Positions 1 to 4,907 of a stretch of DNA of 5,704 nucleotides are shown in pieces. The position numbers and the translations under genes were made by a program. Source of the DNA: Christensenella sp. UBA1242 (GTDB lineage Bacteria > Bacillota > Clostridia > Christensenellales > UBA1242); contig DBWI01000027.1 of the NCBI GenBank assembly GCA_002308915.1, positions 1 through 5,704 on the forward strand, read 5' to 3'. Within the stretch, counting starts at the first letter, position 1, and each line of letters starts with the position of its first letter. The notes under the pieces are model-generated. The model made no database searches. It saw only the letters and a list, made by a program, of their open reading frames with translations, and was not told where the DNA came from.

Positions 1-2022
1 AATATTTTTATTATTTTCATATTTATATTCCACATTATCCATATATTTTTTAACAAGGAATATTCCAAGCCCACCAATATTTCTTTCTTGTGCTGAAAGG
101 GAAGTGTCTGGCAGTTCTTTATCAAGTGGATTAAATTGTTTTCCGCTGTCAGTCAAAATTATTTTTGCAACATCGTTTTCTATTTCTATTGATATTTCAA
201 TTTCTCCAATTTTGTCATATGCATAGTGGGCAGTGTTTGTGAATAATTCTTCAACAGCCACATCAATTTGTTTTTGTATTTTTTGTGGACAGCCATTTTC
301 TTGGAGCGATGAATTAACAAAGTTTAACACTTTATCCAGATTTTCTGTAAGAGCATCAACAACAAGAGATTTGCTTTGTGTTTGCTTGTCAACTTTTGCG
401 TTGTCATCTTTTAGTTCCAAACATAGCATAGTTATATCATCAAATTGAGGAGCATCATTTACAAACTTATCAATGTCTTGTTTCATTGTATCAAGTGTTT
501 GTTTTGGTGCATTATCTTTGTTGTTATTTAATGTGTTAACCATATTGTCAAATGCAAACATTTTACCCTCACTATTTTTTGCTTCTGTTACACCATCTGT
601 GTACAGGAATATTTTGTCGCCTTTTTGGAGTTGTAATTCAAAGTTAACAAACTTAGCATTTTCCATTGCACCAACAATTATTCCATGTTTATTTTTCACA
701 ATTTCATATGCTTTGTTTTTTCTATAAATTGCAGGGTCATCATGTCCAGCATTTGCTGCAATAATTTTCCCAGATGAAAGTTCAAGTATTCCAAGCCAAA
801 CAGTAACAAACATATCTGCTCTGTTATTTGCACAAATTCTTTGATTAACAAATTCCAAAATTTCTGCAGGAGTGCCACCACCCATAAGTGTTCTTTCTTT
901 AATAAGAATTTTTGTAACCATCATAAATAGGGCAGCAGGGACACCTTTGCCAGATACATCTGCCATTACCATTGCAACATGATCATCATCTATTTCAAAG
1001 AAATCATAAAAATCACCACCAACTTCTTTTGCAGGAGTCATTGTTGCAAATACATCATACATGTTGCTTTGTGGGAAAACAGAAGGGATTGAGCTTTCTT
1101 GAATAACACTTGCAATTTGAAGTTCTGTTCCAATTCTTTGTTTTTCTGCTGCAATATTTTTAATATTTTCAACGTATTCAAGTATTTCTCTTTCCATTGT
1201 ATCAATAGATACGGCAAGTGAAGATATTTCATTTATTTTGCTTAAAGTTTCTGTTAAATGTTCTTTTGGTTCGCTGCTGTTTTCTGCAAAACGTTCAGCT
1301 TCTTCTTTTACTTTTTTAAGAGGATTAACATATTGCCACTTAAAATACAATGTTGAAGTAATTGAAATTATAACAACTAAAACAAACGTCAAGATTGCAA
1401 CATTCCACAAATAGTAATTTCTTCCTGCGGCAAGTTCTGCCATTTCTGTTTGAACACAAAGAAGACTGACAACATTTTGTGATGAATCAAAAACTGGAAT
1501 AAGTGATGTAATATGAGGAGCTGCACCATTAAGATTAGTTGTTCTGTAAATGTGTGCATTATCTATTTTTTTCTCATATAAATTCTGATATGTTTTACGG
1601 TATTCTTCATTTGTTGTTTTTCTATAATATCCAACTTCCCAAGCAGTATATTTTGTGCTGTTTTTGTTTACAGAGTTAAACACGGAAACAAAACTATTGT
1701 AATCACTTGTATCTACTTTAATTACATAAATAAAGGTGGCGTTCATTTCATCACACAAAAAGTCCATGTATCCTTGTGATAGGTCATGTTCTTCCATTTG
1801 TTCGCCAGCAAGGTAATTTTCAATATGGTCGCCATTAACAAGTTTTGATGCAGTTCTTGCAATTCGGGTTGCTTCTTCGGTGTATTCTCTTGTAAAAGAA
1901 TCAGTAAAATTGATATAACCAACAATACTTGCAACAATACCCAAAAGAAGTAGTGCAACGGCAATTGAACCAACCATATTAAATATTAAACTTCTTGAAA
2001 ATTTCTTTTTCTTATTTTTCAT
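1..2022 (-). CDS. Membrane-anchored SpoIIE/RsbU-type PP2C phosphatase with C-terminal RsbW-like ATPase domain (C-terminus cut by window edge)
   Basis: The frame reads 674 codons without a stop from the ATG at 2022 to base 1. Seen: a basic N-terminus, a membrane helix at about residues 17-37, an extracytoplasmic sensor region at about 41-205, a second helix at about 206-228, a HAMP-like/coiled-coil linker at about 229-310 ending in ELQIASVIQESSIP, a PP2C/SpoIIE phosphatase domain at about 320-538, and a GHKL ATPase domain from about 550. The phosphatase metal-binding motifs look intact: GGDFYD (335-340), MADVSGKG (353-360), TDGVTEA (475-481), FDDITM (527-532). So do the ATPase boxes: ELFTN (592-596), TDSGKQF (624-630), GGLGIFLV (650-657). 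Relatives dephosphorylate STAS anti-anti-sigma proteins, while RsbW-like domains phosphorylate them or bind sigma factors. This protein probably links an external signal to a partner-switching cascade; its target is not in the window. By family length only a few residues are missing. No Shine-Dalgarno precedes the ATG; Met16 is a weaker alternative start. Confidence 0.93.
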   Translation of the reverse strand, partial: MKNKKKKFSRSLIFNMVGSIAVALLLLGIVASIVGYINFTDSFTREYTEEATRIARTASKLVNGDHIENYLAGEQMEEHDLSQGYMDFLCDEMNATFIYVIKVDTSDYNSFVSVFNSVNKNSTKYTAWEVGYYRKTTNEEYRKTYQNLYEKKIDNAHIYRTTNLNGAAPHITSLIPVFDSSQNVVSLLCVQTEMAELAAGRNYYLWNVAILTFVLVVIISITSTLYFKWQYVNPLKKVKEEAERFAENSSEPKEHLTETLSKINEISSLAVSIDTMEREILEYVENIKNIAAEKQRIGTELQIASVIQESSIPSVFPQSNMYDVFATMTPAKEVGGDFYDFFEIDDDHVAMVMADVSGKGVPAALFMMVTKILIKERTLMGGGTPAEILEFVNQRICANNRADMFVTVWLGILELSSGKIIAANAGHDDPAIYRKNKAYEIVKNKHGIIVGAMENAKFVNFELQLQKGDKIFLYTDGVTEAKNSEGKMFAFDNMVNTLNNNKDNAPKQTLDTMKQDIDKFVNDAPQFDDITMLCLELKDDNAKVDKQTQSKSLVVDALTENLDKVLNFVNSSLQENGCPQKIQKQIDVAVEELFTNTAHYAYDKIGEIEISIEIENDVAKIILTDSGKQFNPLDKELPDTSLSAQERNIGGLGIFLVKKYMDNVEYKYENNKNI

Positions 2023-2032
2023 AATCAAAATT

Positions 2033-2061
2033 AGTATATTTTATTTCATACAAAAAAGCAA
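2033..2061 (-). promoter_or_regulatory. Possible promoter of the phosphatase gene
   Basis: Read on the minus strand, TATACT (2038-2033) is one base off a consensus -10. TTGCTT (2061-2056) lies 17 bp upstream as a weak -35. Transcription would start near 2026, only a few bases before the ATG at 2022, which fits the missing Shine-Dalgarno (a nearly leaderless mRNA). The -35 overlaps the T-tract side of the pnuC terminator. The -35 match is poor, so read-through from pnuC remains an alternative. Confidence 0.35.
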
Positions 2062-2087
2062 ATGAATAGTGGTTCCTATTCATTTGC
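2052..2087 (-). terminator. Intrinsic terminator of pnuC, overlapping its stop codon
   Basis: A perfect 12-bp inverted repeat, GCAAATGAATAG, has arms at 2087-2076 and 2069-2058 and a 6-base loop, followed on the minus strand by six T (2057-2052). The 5' arm encodes the last three codons (Ala-Asn-Glu) and the TAG stop of the transporter, so the coding end doubles as half of the terminator. It lies about 30 bases before the phosphatase start and should separate the two transcription units. Confidence 0.85.
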
Positions 2088-2810
2088 AATATTTTCTTGT
2101 TTTTTTTGTTCTTGAATTTTCCATAATTTTGTCCAGTTGACAAGACCTTTAATTGCAACAATAAAGTCAATAGTTAACAGGAAGACATATGGAAGATTAT
2201 TAAGTGTCTGAAATGACATAATTGCAAACATAATAGCACCAACCAAGTTCCCTGCAATAAAATAATAAAATTGTTCCCTATACATATTTGAAGATAGTAT
2301 CACACCAAGTAAACACAATGACGTGAATAGGGCATCAAGATAAAACAAGTTACCATTCAAGAAATACAATATAACCGTAAATATAGCACAAACAATAATA
2401 AGTAAAAAATTCAATAACCAAAAGTTCTTTTTTGACATCACTTTCAAGTTTTTTTCTTCTTTATGTTTCTTTTCATTCATAAACCATTTGATTGTACCTA
2501 CAATCAAAAATGGAATATTGATTGCAAGCGTTATTGTTGCATTAAACCAAACATGTTGAATAAGTGAAGTAGTAACAATAAATGCTGAAGAAATCGTATT
2601 AAAAATTAATCCCCAAACAGTATGTTTGGCAGTGTATATAATATTCAATACTCCAAACAAAGTTCCAATATCTGCAATCCATAAAATACTACCAAATCCA
2701 ACAAAGCATCTGTTGGTGACAATAAATGCAATAGACACAAGTAAAATAATTGTATAGAACAATTGGTCTTTGCCAAATTGTCTTTTTATGTAATCAAAAA
2801 ACTTACTCAT
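2076..2810 (-). CDS. pnuC: PnuC-family nicotinamide riboside/NMN-type transporter
   Basis: A 244-residue integral membrane protein. PnuC proteins carry nicotinamide riboside (relatives carry other vitamins) across the inner membrane by facilitated diffusion, feeding NAD salvage. Seen: about seven to eight hydrophobic segments (roughly residues 17-33, 42-60, 65-82, 89-110, 129-151, 155-173, 180-200, 206-224), a charged central loop at 112-129, and two similar segments, INIPFLIVGTIKW (98-110) and TIDFIVAIKGLVNW (213-226), matching the duplicated helix-ending-in-Trp pattern of the PnuC fold. The C-terminus is a short basic, Gln-rich tail. I start at the ATG at 2810: the in-frame upstream extension to a TTG at 2891 contains a near-consensus promoter and so cannot be translated from that transcript. 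A weak GGA lies 9 bases before the ATG. The gene is transcribed alone. The exact substrate is not determined by sequence. Confidence 0.75.
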   Translation of the reverse strand: MSKFFDYIKRQFGKDQLFYTIILLVSIAFIVTNRCFVGFGSILWIADIGTLFGVLNIIYTAKHTVWGLIFNTISSAFIVTTSLIQHVWFNATITLAINIPFLIVGTIKWFMNEKKHKEEKNLKVMSKKNFWLLNFLLIIVCAIFTVILYFLNGNLFYLDALFTSLCLLGVILSSNMYREQFYYFIAGNLVGAIMFAIMSFQTLNNLPYVFLLTIDFIVAIKGLVNWTKLWKIQEQKKQENIANE

Positions 2811-2834
2811 ACTTTTATTTCCAAAAACTAAAGT

Positions 2835-2864
2835 ATTGTAGCAATAAAAAAAGGAATATGTCAA
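2835..2864 (-). promoter_or_regulatory. Sigma-70-type promoter of pnuC
   Basis: On the minus strand, TTGACA (2864-2859) is a perfect -35. It is followed by an 18-bp spacer and TACAAT (2840-2835), one base off the consensus -10. Predicted start is near 2828, leaving an 18-base 5' UTR before the ATG at 2810. The UTR is too short for a riboswitch. Confidence 0.8.
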
Positions 2865-2874
2865 TAAATGTAAA

Positions 2875-2961
2875 TTAGTATTTGCTTTCAAATTCTTTTA
2901 ATAATTCCAAGTCTTCATCAGAAACGCTTGATTTTATTGTTTTTACTATTATATAATACAC
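2875..2961 (-). pseudogene. Possible C-terminal remnant of an older minus-strand gene
   Basis: Ending at a TAA at 2877-2875, one minus-strand frame reads a protein-like tail, IKSSVSDEDLELLKEFESKY, with codon use like the neighbouring genes. The frame is open only back to a TGA at 2967-2965, with a poor GTG at 2961 and no ribosome binding site. It ends just where the plus-strand promoter and leader of the HNH unit begin. It may be the stub of a gene lost when that unit arrived. At about 28 codons it could also be chance; no family is recognised. Confidence 0.3.
2928..2957 (+). promoter_or_regulatory. Promoter of the leader RNA and HNH gene
   Basis: TTGATT (2928-2933), an 18-bp spacer and a perfect TATAAT (2952-2957). 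The expected start, 6-7 bases downstream, is A2964, exactly the first base of the long closing stem of the leader RNA. That agreement supports both calls. It is divergent from the pnuC promoter about 65 bp away. Confidence 0.7.
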
Positions 2962-2962
2962 G

Positions 2963-3091
2963 TATCAAATAATCTAACAACTTTCCTAGAAAGTCGATTA
3001 ATTAATCTTCATTGAAGCTATTAAGAGGATTGCCCTTTGAGGTTGTAGCAATAGTCAGTCGCACTATGGTTAATCAATGCATTATTTGATA
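2963..3091 (+). ncRNA. Structured leader RNA of the HNH nuclease gene (unknown family)
   Basis: An 11-bp stem joins the two ends: TATCAAATAAT (2963-2973) pairs perfectly with ATTATTTGATA (3081-3091). Inside it are a hairpin with stem ACTTTC/GAAAGT (2980-2994), a bulged 9-bp hairpin (3002-3006 with 3020-3024 and 3007-3010 with 3014-3017), a stem ATTGC/GCAAT (3029-3033 with 3048-3052) enclosing CCT/AGG, and a hairpin ATAGT/ACTAT (3051-3055 with 3063-3067) with loop CAGTCGC. Stretch 2996-3003 can alternatively pair with 3068-3075. The predicted transcription start coincides with the stem start, and the Shine-Dalgarno of the HNH gene begins 10 bases after its end. There is no T-tract after it, so it should be co-transcribed with the nuclease. 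I do not recognise a known riboswitch or ribozyme. It could be a cis-regulatory leader or a functional RNA partner of the protein. Confidence 0.5.
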
Positions 3092-3100
3092 AATATAATC

Positions 3101-3136
3101 AAAGGAGATGTATTATTTCTTCGAAAATAATATATG
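3101..3136 (+). promoter_or_regulatory. Ribosome binding site with a hairpin between Shine-Dalgarno and start codon
   Basis: The strong Shine-Dalgarno AAAGGAG (3101-3107) is 26 bases from the HNH start codon (3134), too far for normal use. Between them TATTATTT (3111-3118) pairs perfectly with AAATAATA (3125-3132) around a 6-base loop. Folding leaves four unpaired bases plus the helix, bringing the two signals together. An ATG at 3108 directly abuts the Shine-Dalgarno and would give a 9-codon peptide whose TGA overlaps the HNH ATG; zero spacing makes its use unlikely. Confidence 0.5.
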
Positions 3137-4072
3137 ACTAAAGCAATGGATTTAAACAAAGAAACAGCTATGCGACTTTGGAACAAAACCTTTGGCAAAG
3201 AATTAACTGTTAAAGATTTTACGGGGCGAAAGATCGTTAAAGGTGCTTACAATGATCGTAATAGCGAATTTGGATGGAATGTTGACCATATCTATCCACA
3301 AAGTAAAGGTGGACCAACGAATGATTCTAACCTTATTGTTTGTCATATCCTTACAAATGATGAAAAGGCAGACAAATTTCCTTGTTTTACTGCTAACGAG
3401 AAAAAGTTTGAAATTCGTAAAGTTCAAAATCATTATGAAATAATTAACTTATCGGGTAAAAGTGATTTAGATAAAAGTGATGATACGGATTTTTTAGACC
3501 ATTCAAGTGGCATAAGGTTATTCAAAAAATTAAAAGGAATTCAAAATAAGCCTAGATTTGTTGGTTCAGTTTTTATCAAACTTGAAAATATAGCAAATAC
3601 AGCAATAATTGATTTTATTGAAAAGTTATTTGATGAAGAAAATATTTCTTTTAATGTTAAGAGAAGTTTTTGTTCAACAATAACCACAATTATGCTAAAG
3701 AATTATAATATGCTCTACAAGGAAAATGTTTCAGACTTGTTAGACAAGTGTGTTGTATTAAATACTTATTTAGGAAGTTATTTCAGAGAGAGTATTATAT
3801 CAAATTATGATATTTTCTATAGGGTTGATAAATTCTCTGATAAAAGTGCAATGTATGTGAATGATGAAAAAATTAATTTCAATTATACAAACGATATGAG
3901 ATGTGAAAATTGTTTATATATAAATGAATTAGTTGTTTTCAATACTGATGCACAAAAAGATATTCAATTAGAAACCGACTATGCTGGTAATTTAGTGAAA
4001 AAAGATTATATGTATGATTATATTTATAAGGATTTAAAAAATAATTTATTAAAGGAGGCAAGTAGAAGGTAA
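3134..4072 (+). CDS. HNH-family endonuclease with a C-terminal domain of unknown function
   Basis: A 312-residue protein. Seen: an N-terminal region with AMRLWNKTFGKE (12-23), then an HNH core starting at VDHIYPQSKGG (50-60) and continuing through N66-L67 and C70 to N75 and K78. D51-H52 would supply the general base, and N66 with N75 fill the later HNH positions. There is no paired CxxC zinc knuckle around the core; a lone CENC occurs at 257-260. HNH proteins cut DNA, often as homing, phage, restriction or defence nucleases; the target is unknown here. Residues 110-125 are a polar Asp/Ser-rich linker. Residues 140-312 form an acidic/aromatic-rich domain I do not recognise, without RuvC motifs, so it is not an IscB-type nuclease. 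The ATG at 3134 is supported by the bridging-hairpin ribosome site; Met5 is an alternative. It forms its own unit with a structured leader, its own promoter and its own terminator, opposite in direction to both neighbours, which suggests an acquired cassette. Confidence 0.85.
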   Translation: MTKAMDLNKETAMRLWNKTFGKELTVKDFTGRKIVKGAYNDRNSEFGWNVDHIYPQSKGGPTNDSNLIVCHILTNDEKADKFPCFTANEKKFEIRKVQNHYEIINLSGKSDLDKSDDTDFLDHSSGIRLFKKLKGIQNKPRFVGSVFIKLENIANTAIIDFIEKLFDEENISFNVKRSFCSTITTIMLKNYNMLYKENVSDLLDKCVVLNTYLGSYFRESIISNYDIFYRVDKFSDKSAMYVNDEKINFNYTNDMRCENCLYINELVVFNTDAQKDIQLETDYAGNLVKKDYMYDYIYKDLKNNLLKEASRR

Positions 4073-4087
4073 TATACTTATCTCCTT
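4052..4087 (+). promoter_or_regulatory. Hairpin spanning the HNH stop codon
   Basis: AAGGAGG (4052-4058) pairs with TCTCCTT (4081-4087; one G-U), followed after a C-A mismatch by AAGTA (4060-4064) with TACTT (4075-4079), leaving a 10-base loop that contains most of the stop codon. The 5' arm is a perfect Shine-Dalgarno-like sequence with no start codon at usable distance. The 3' arm is an anti-Shine-Dalgarno that also matches the gene's own ribosome site at 3102-3108. It could protect the 3' end, slow ribosomes at the stop, or act as a switch. Confidence 0.45.
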
Positions 4088-4095
4088 GATTATAG

Positions 4096-4127
4096 AAATG
4101 ACAGGTGCGACTACTGTCATTTTTTTT
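4096..4127 (+). terminator. Intrinsic terminator of the HNH gene
   Basis: AAATGACAG (4096-4104) and CTGTCATTT (4114-4122) form a perfect 9-bp stem followed by a T-run to 4127. The 9-base loop GTGCGACTA is unusually GC-rich for this region, and its first eight bases are the exact complement of leader RNA bases 3057-3064. Confidence 0.9.
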
Positions 4128-4163
4128 ATAACTGAGAAATATTAAAATATATTAAACATCAAC

Positions 4164-4187
4164 AAAAAAGCACCCAAAAGGGTGCTT
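4164..4187 (-). terminator. Intrinsic terminator of the 180-residue hypothetical gene
   Basis: On the minus strand AAGCACCC (4187-4180), loop TTTT and GGGTGCTT (4175-4168) are followed by a T-run ending at 4164. It starts 15 bases after the stop codon. The same stem could act as a weaker back-up terminator for the HNH transcript. Apart from the two terminators, 4128-4202 holds only AT-rich sequence. Confidence 0.85.
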
Positions 4188-4202
4188 AAGTTTTATTTAC
4201 TA

Positions 4203-4745
4203 TTACATTTCGTTTGAAGTTTCTTGTGTTTTTGTTGAAGCATTTTTAATTACTTCTGCTCTAATTTCTTCAAAATTTTCAACAAAAGATTTCCATTTTT
4301 CTGGATTGTCTATTGTTGTTGTTGCTATTGATTCATATTTTGGTAAAGGACTATATACATTCACTGCATCAAAATCAAATGGTTCTTTCAAAAAATCAAC
4401 TTTGATACTATTAAGCATTGAATCATATTTTGCAATTGCGCAAATTTTGCCAAATGGATATATCCTAAATAGATTTATTTTTTCTATAACCATATAAGGT
4501 GGAACGCAACCATCTCCGCCTTCACTTAAATACATTCTAATGCCAGAAAAAACCTCGTATTTATCTTTTTGGCCAACTTTTGAATTTAATTCATTTATTT
4601 TATAAAAATGTGTGCCAATCATTTTATTTTCTAGTAGAGTAGTTTTAATAAATCTCTTATCTTTTAACTGAAGTGACTTTTTGATATCTTTGCTTACAAT
4701 TCTCATTGTTTCGCGATATTTGTAATATTCATCAAAACGTGCCAT
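4203..4745 (-). CDS. Hypothetical protein, 180 residues, unrecognised family
   Basis: I do not recognise this protein. It has no signal peptide or membrane helix and is probably cytoplasmic. The first 35 residues are basic and charged (MARFDEYYKYRETMR, then KDIKKSLQLKDKR). The middle (about 63-135) looks like a compact beta-rich domain with GGDGCVPPY (76-84), a possible tight loop with a lone Cys80. Residues 148-170 are likely a helix (PEKWKSFVENFEEIRAEVIK), and the tail is polar (STKTQETSNEM). The start is well supported: AAGGAG (4758-4753) precedes the ATG by 7 bases and a near-consensus promoter lies just upstream. It is monocistronic with its own terminator and divergent from the NADAR gene. 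I looked for ADP-ribosyltransferase (DarT-like) motifs because of that neighbour and saw none. Confidence 0.85.
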   Translation of the reverse strand: MARFDEYYKYRETMRIVSKDIKKSLQLKDKRFIKTTLLENKMIGTHFYKINELNSKVGQKDKYEVFSGIRMYLSEGGDGCVPPYMVIEKINLFRIYPFGKICAIAKYDSMLNSIKVDFLKEPFDFDAVNVYSPLPKYESIATTTIDNPEKWKSFVENFEEIRAEVIKNASTKTQETSNEM

Positions 4746-4766
4746 ATGTTTTCTCCTTACAAAATT

Positions 4767-4795
4767 AGAATAGCATAATACATTTGTTTTGTCAA
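4767..4795 (-). promoter_or_regulatory. Promoter of the 180-residue hypothetical gene
   Basis: On the minus strand a perfect TTGACA (4795-4790), a 17-bp spacer and TATTCT (4772-4767) preceded by an extended -10 TG. Predicted start is near 4760, giving a 15-base UTR that contains the AAGGAG ribosome site. Confidence 0.8.
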
Positions 4796-4815
4796 TAACG
4801 TCCAGTTTTTATGGA

Positions 4816-4849
4816 TAGAAAAGATAACTTGTGCAGGTTGTCTTTTCTA
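4816..4849. repeat. 34-bp dyad between divergent promoters (candidate operator)
   Basis: TAGAAAAGATAACT (4816-4829) and GGTTGTCTTTTCTA (4836-4849) form an inverted repeat matching at 12 of 14 positions around a 6-base centre; as plus-strand RNA the two mismatches become G-U pairs. It lies between the predicted divergent promoters of the hypothetical and NADAR genes and so in neither of their transcripts. There is no T-run on either side, so it is not a standard terminator. A regulator-binding operator is the simplest reading; a mobile-repeat fossil is possible. Confidence 0.5.
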
Positions 4850-4872
4850 GTGGTTCAGCAAAAAATTAGTCG

Positions 4873-4901
4873 TTGACAAGGGATAGATATTGTTTTACAC
4901 T
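4873..4901 (+). promoter_or_regulatory. Promoter of the NADAR gene
   Basis: A perfect TTGACA (4873-4878), a 17-bp spacer and TACACT (4896-4901), which matches four of six -10 positions. The expected transcription start is at or next to A4908, the first base of the chosen start codon, implying a leaderless mRNA. This also argues against translation from the upstream TTG at 4890. Confidence 0.55.
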
Positions 4902-4907
4902 CATTGT

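Noticed and set aside
233..1973. Several short open frames inside the phosphatase gene on both strands
   Set aside because: They are out-of-frame shadows of the 674-codon frame, with no ribosome sites and low-complexity translations.
2811..2834. NAD+ or other riboswitch in front of pnuC
   Set aside because: The predicted 5' UTR is only about 18 bases, too short for any known riboswitch.
2811..2891. N-terminal extension of the PnuC protein from TTG 2891
   Set aside because: It contains the -35 and -10 of a near-consensus promoter, so it is upstream regulatory DNA.
2886..2925. Hammerhead ribozyme on the minus strand (CTGATGA followed by GAAA)
   Set aside because: No stem II can form between the two motifs, and the CTGATGA lies in a protein-like reading frame.
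2963..3091. Retron msr-msd RNA
   Set aside because: End-pairing repeats are present, but no reverse transcriptase is encoded in the window.
3134..4072. IscB/IsrB-type RNA-guided nuclease with HEARO/omega RNA
   Set aside because: The protein has the HNH near its N-terminus and no RuvC motifs or bridge helix, and the leader does not look like a HEARO RNA.
2963..4127. Group I or group II intron with an HNH ORF
   Set aside because: GACTA and TAGTC motifs are present, but in the wrong order for group I P7, and no P/Q/R/S core or group II domain V fold could be built. The unit also has its own promoter and terminator, and no exon can be joined across it.
4203..4745. DarT-like ADP-ribosyltransferase partner of NADAR
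   Set aside because: No recognisable NAD-binding or catalytic Glu motif order of that family is visible.
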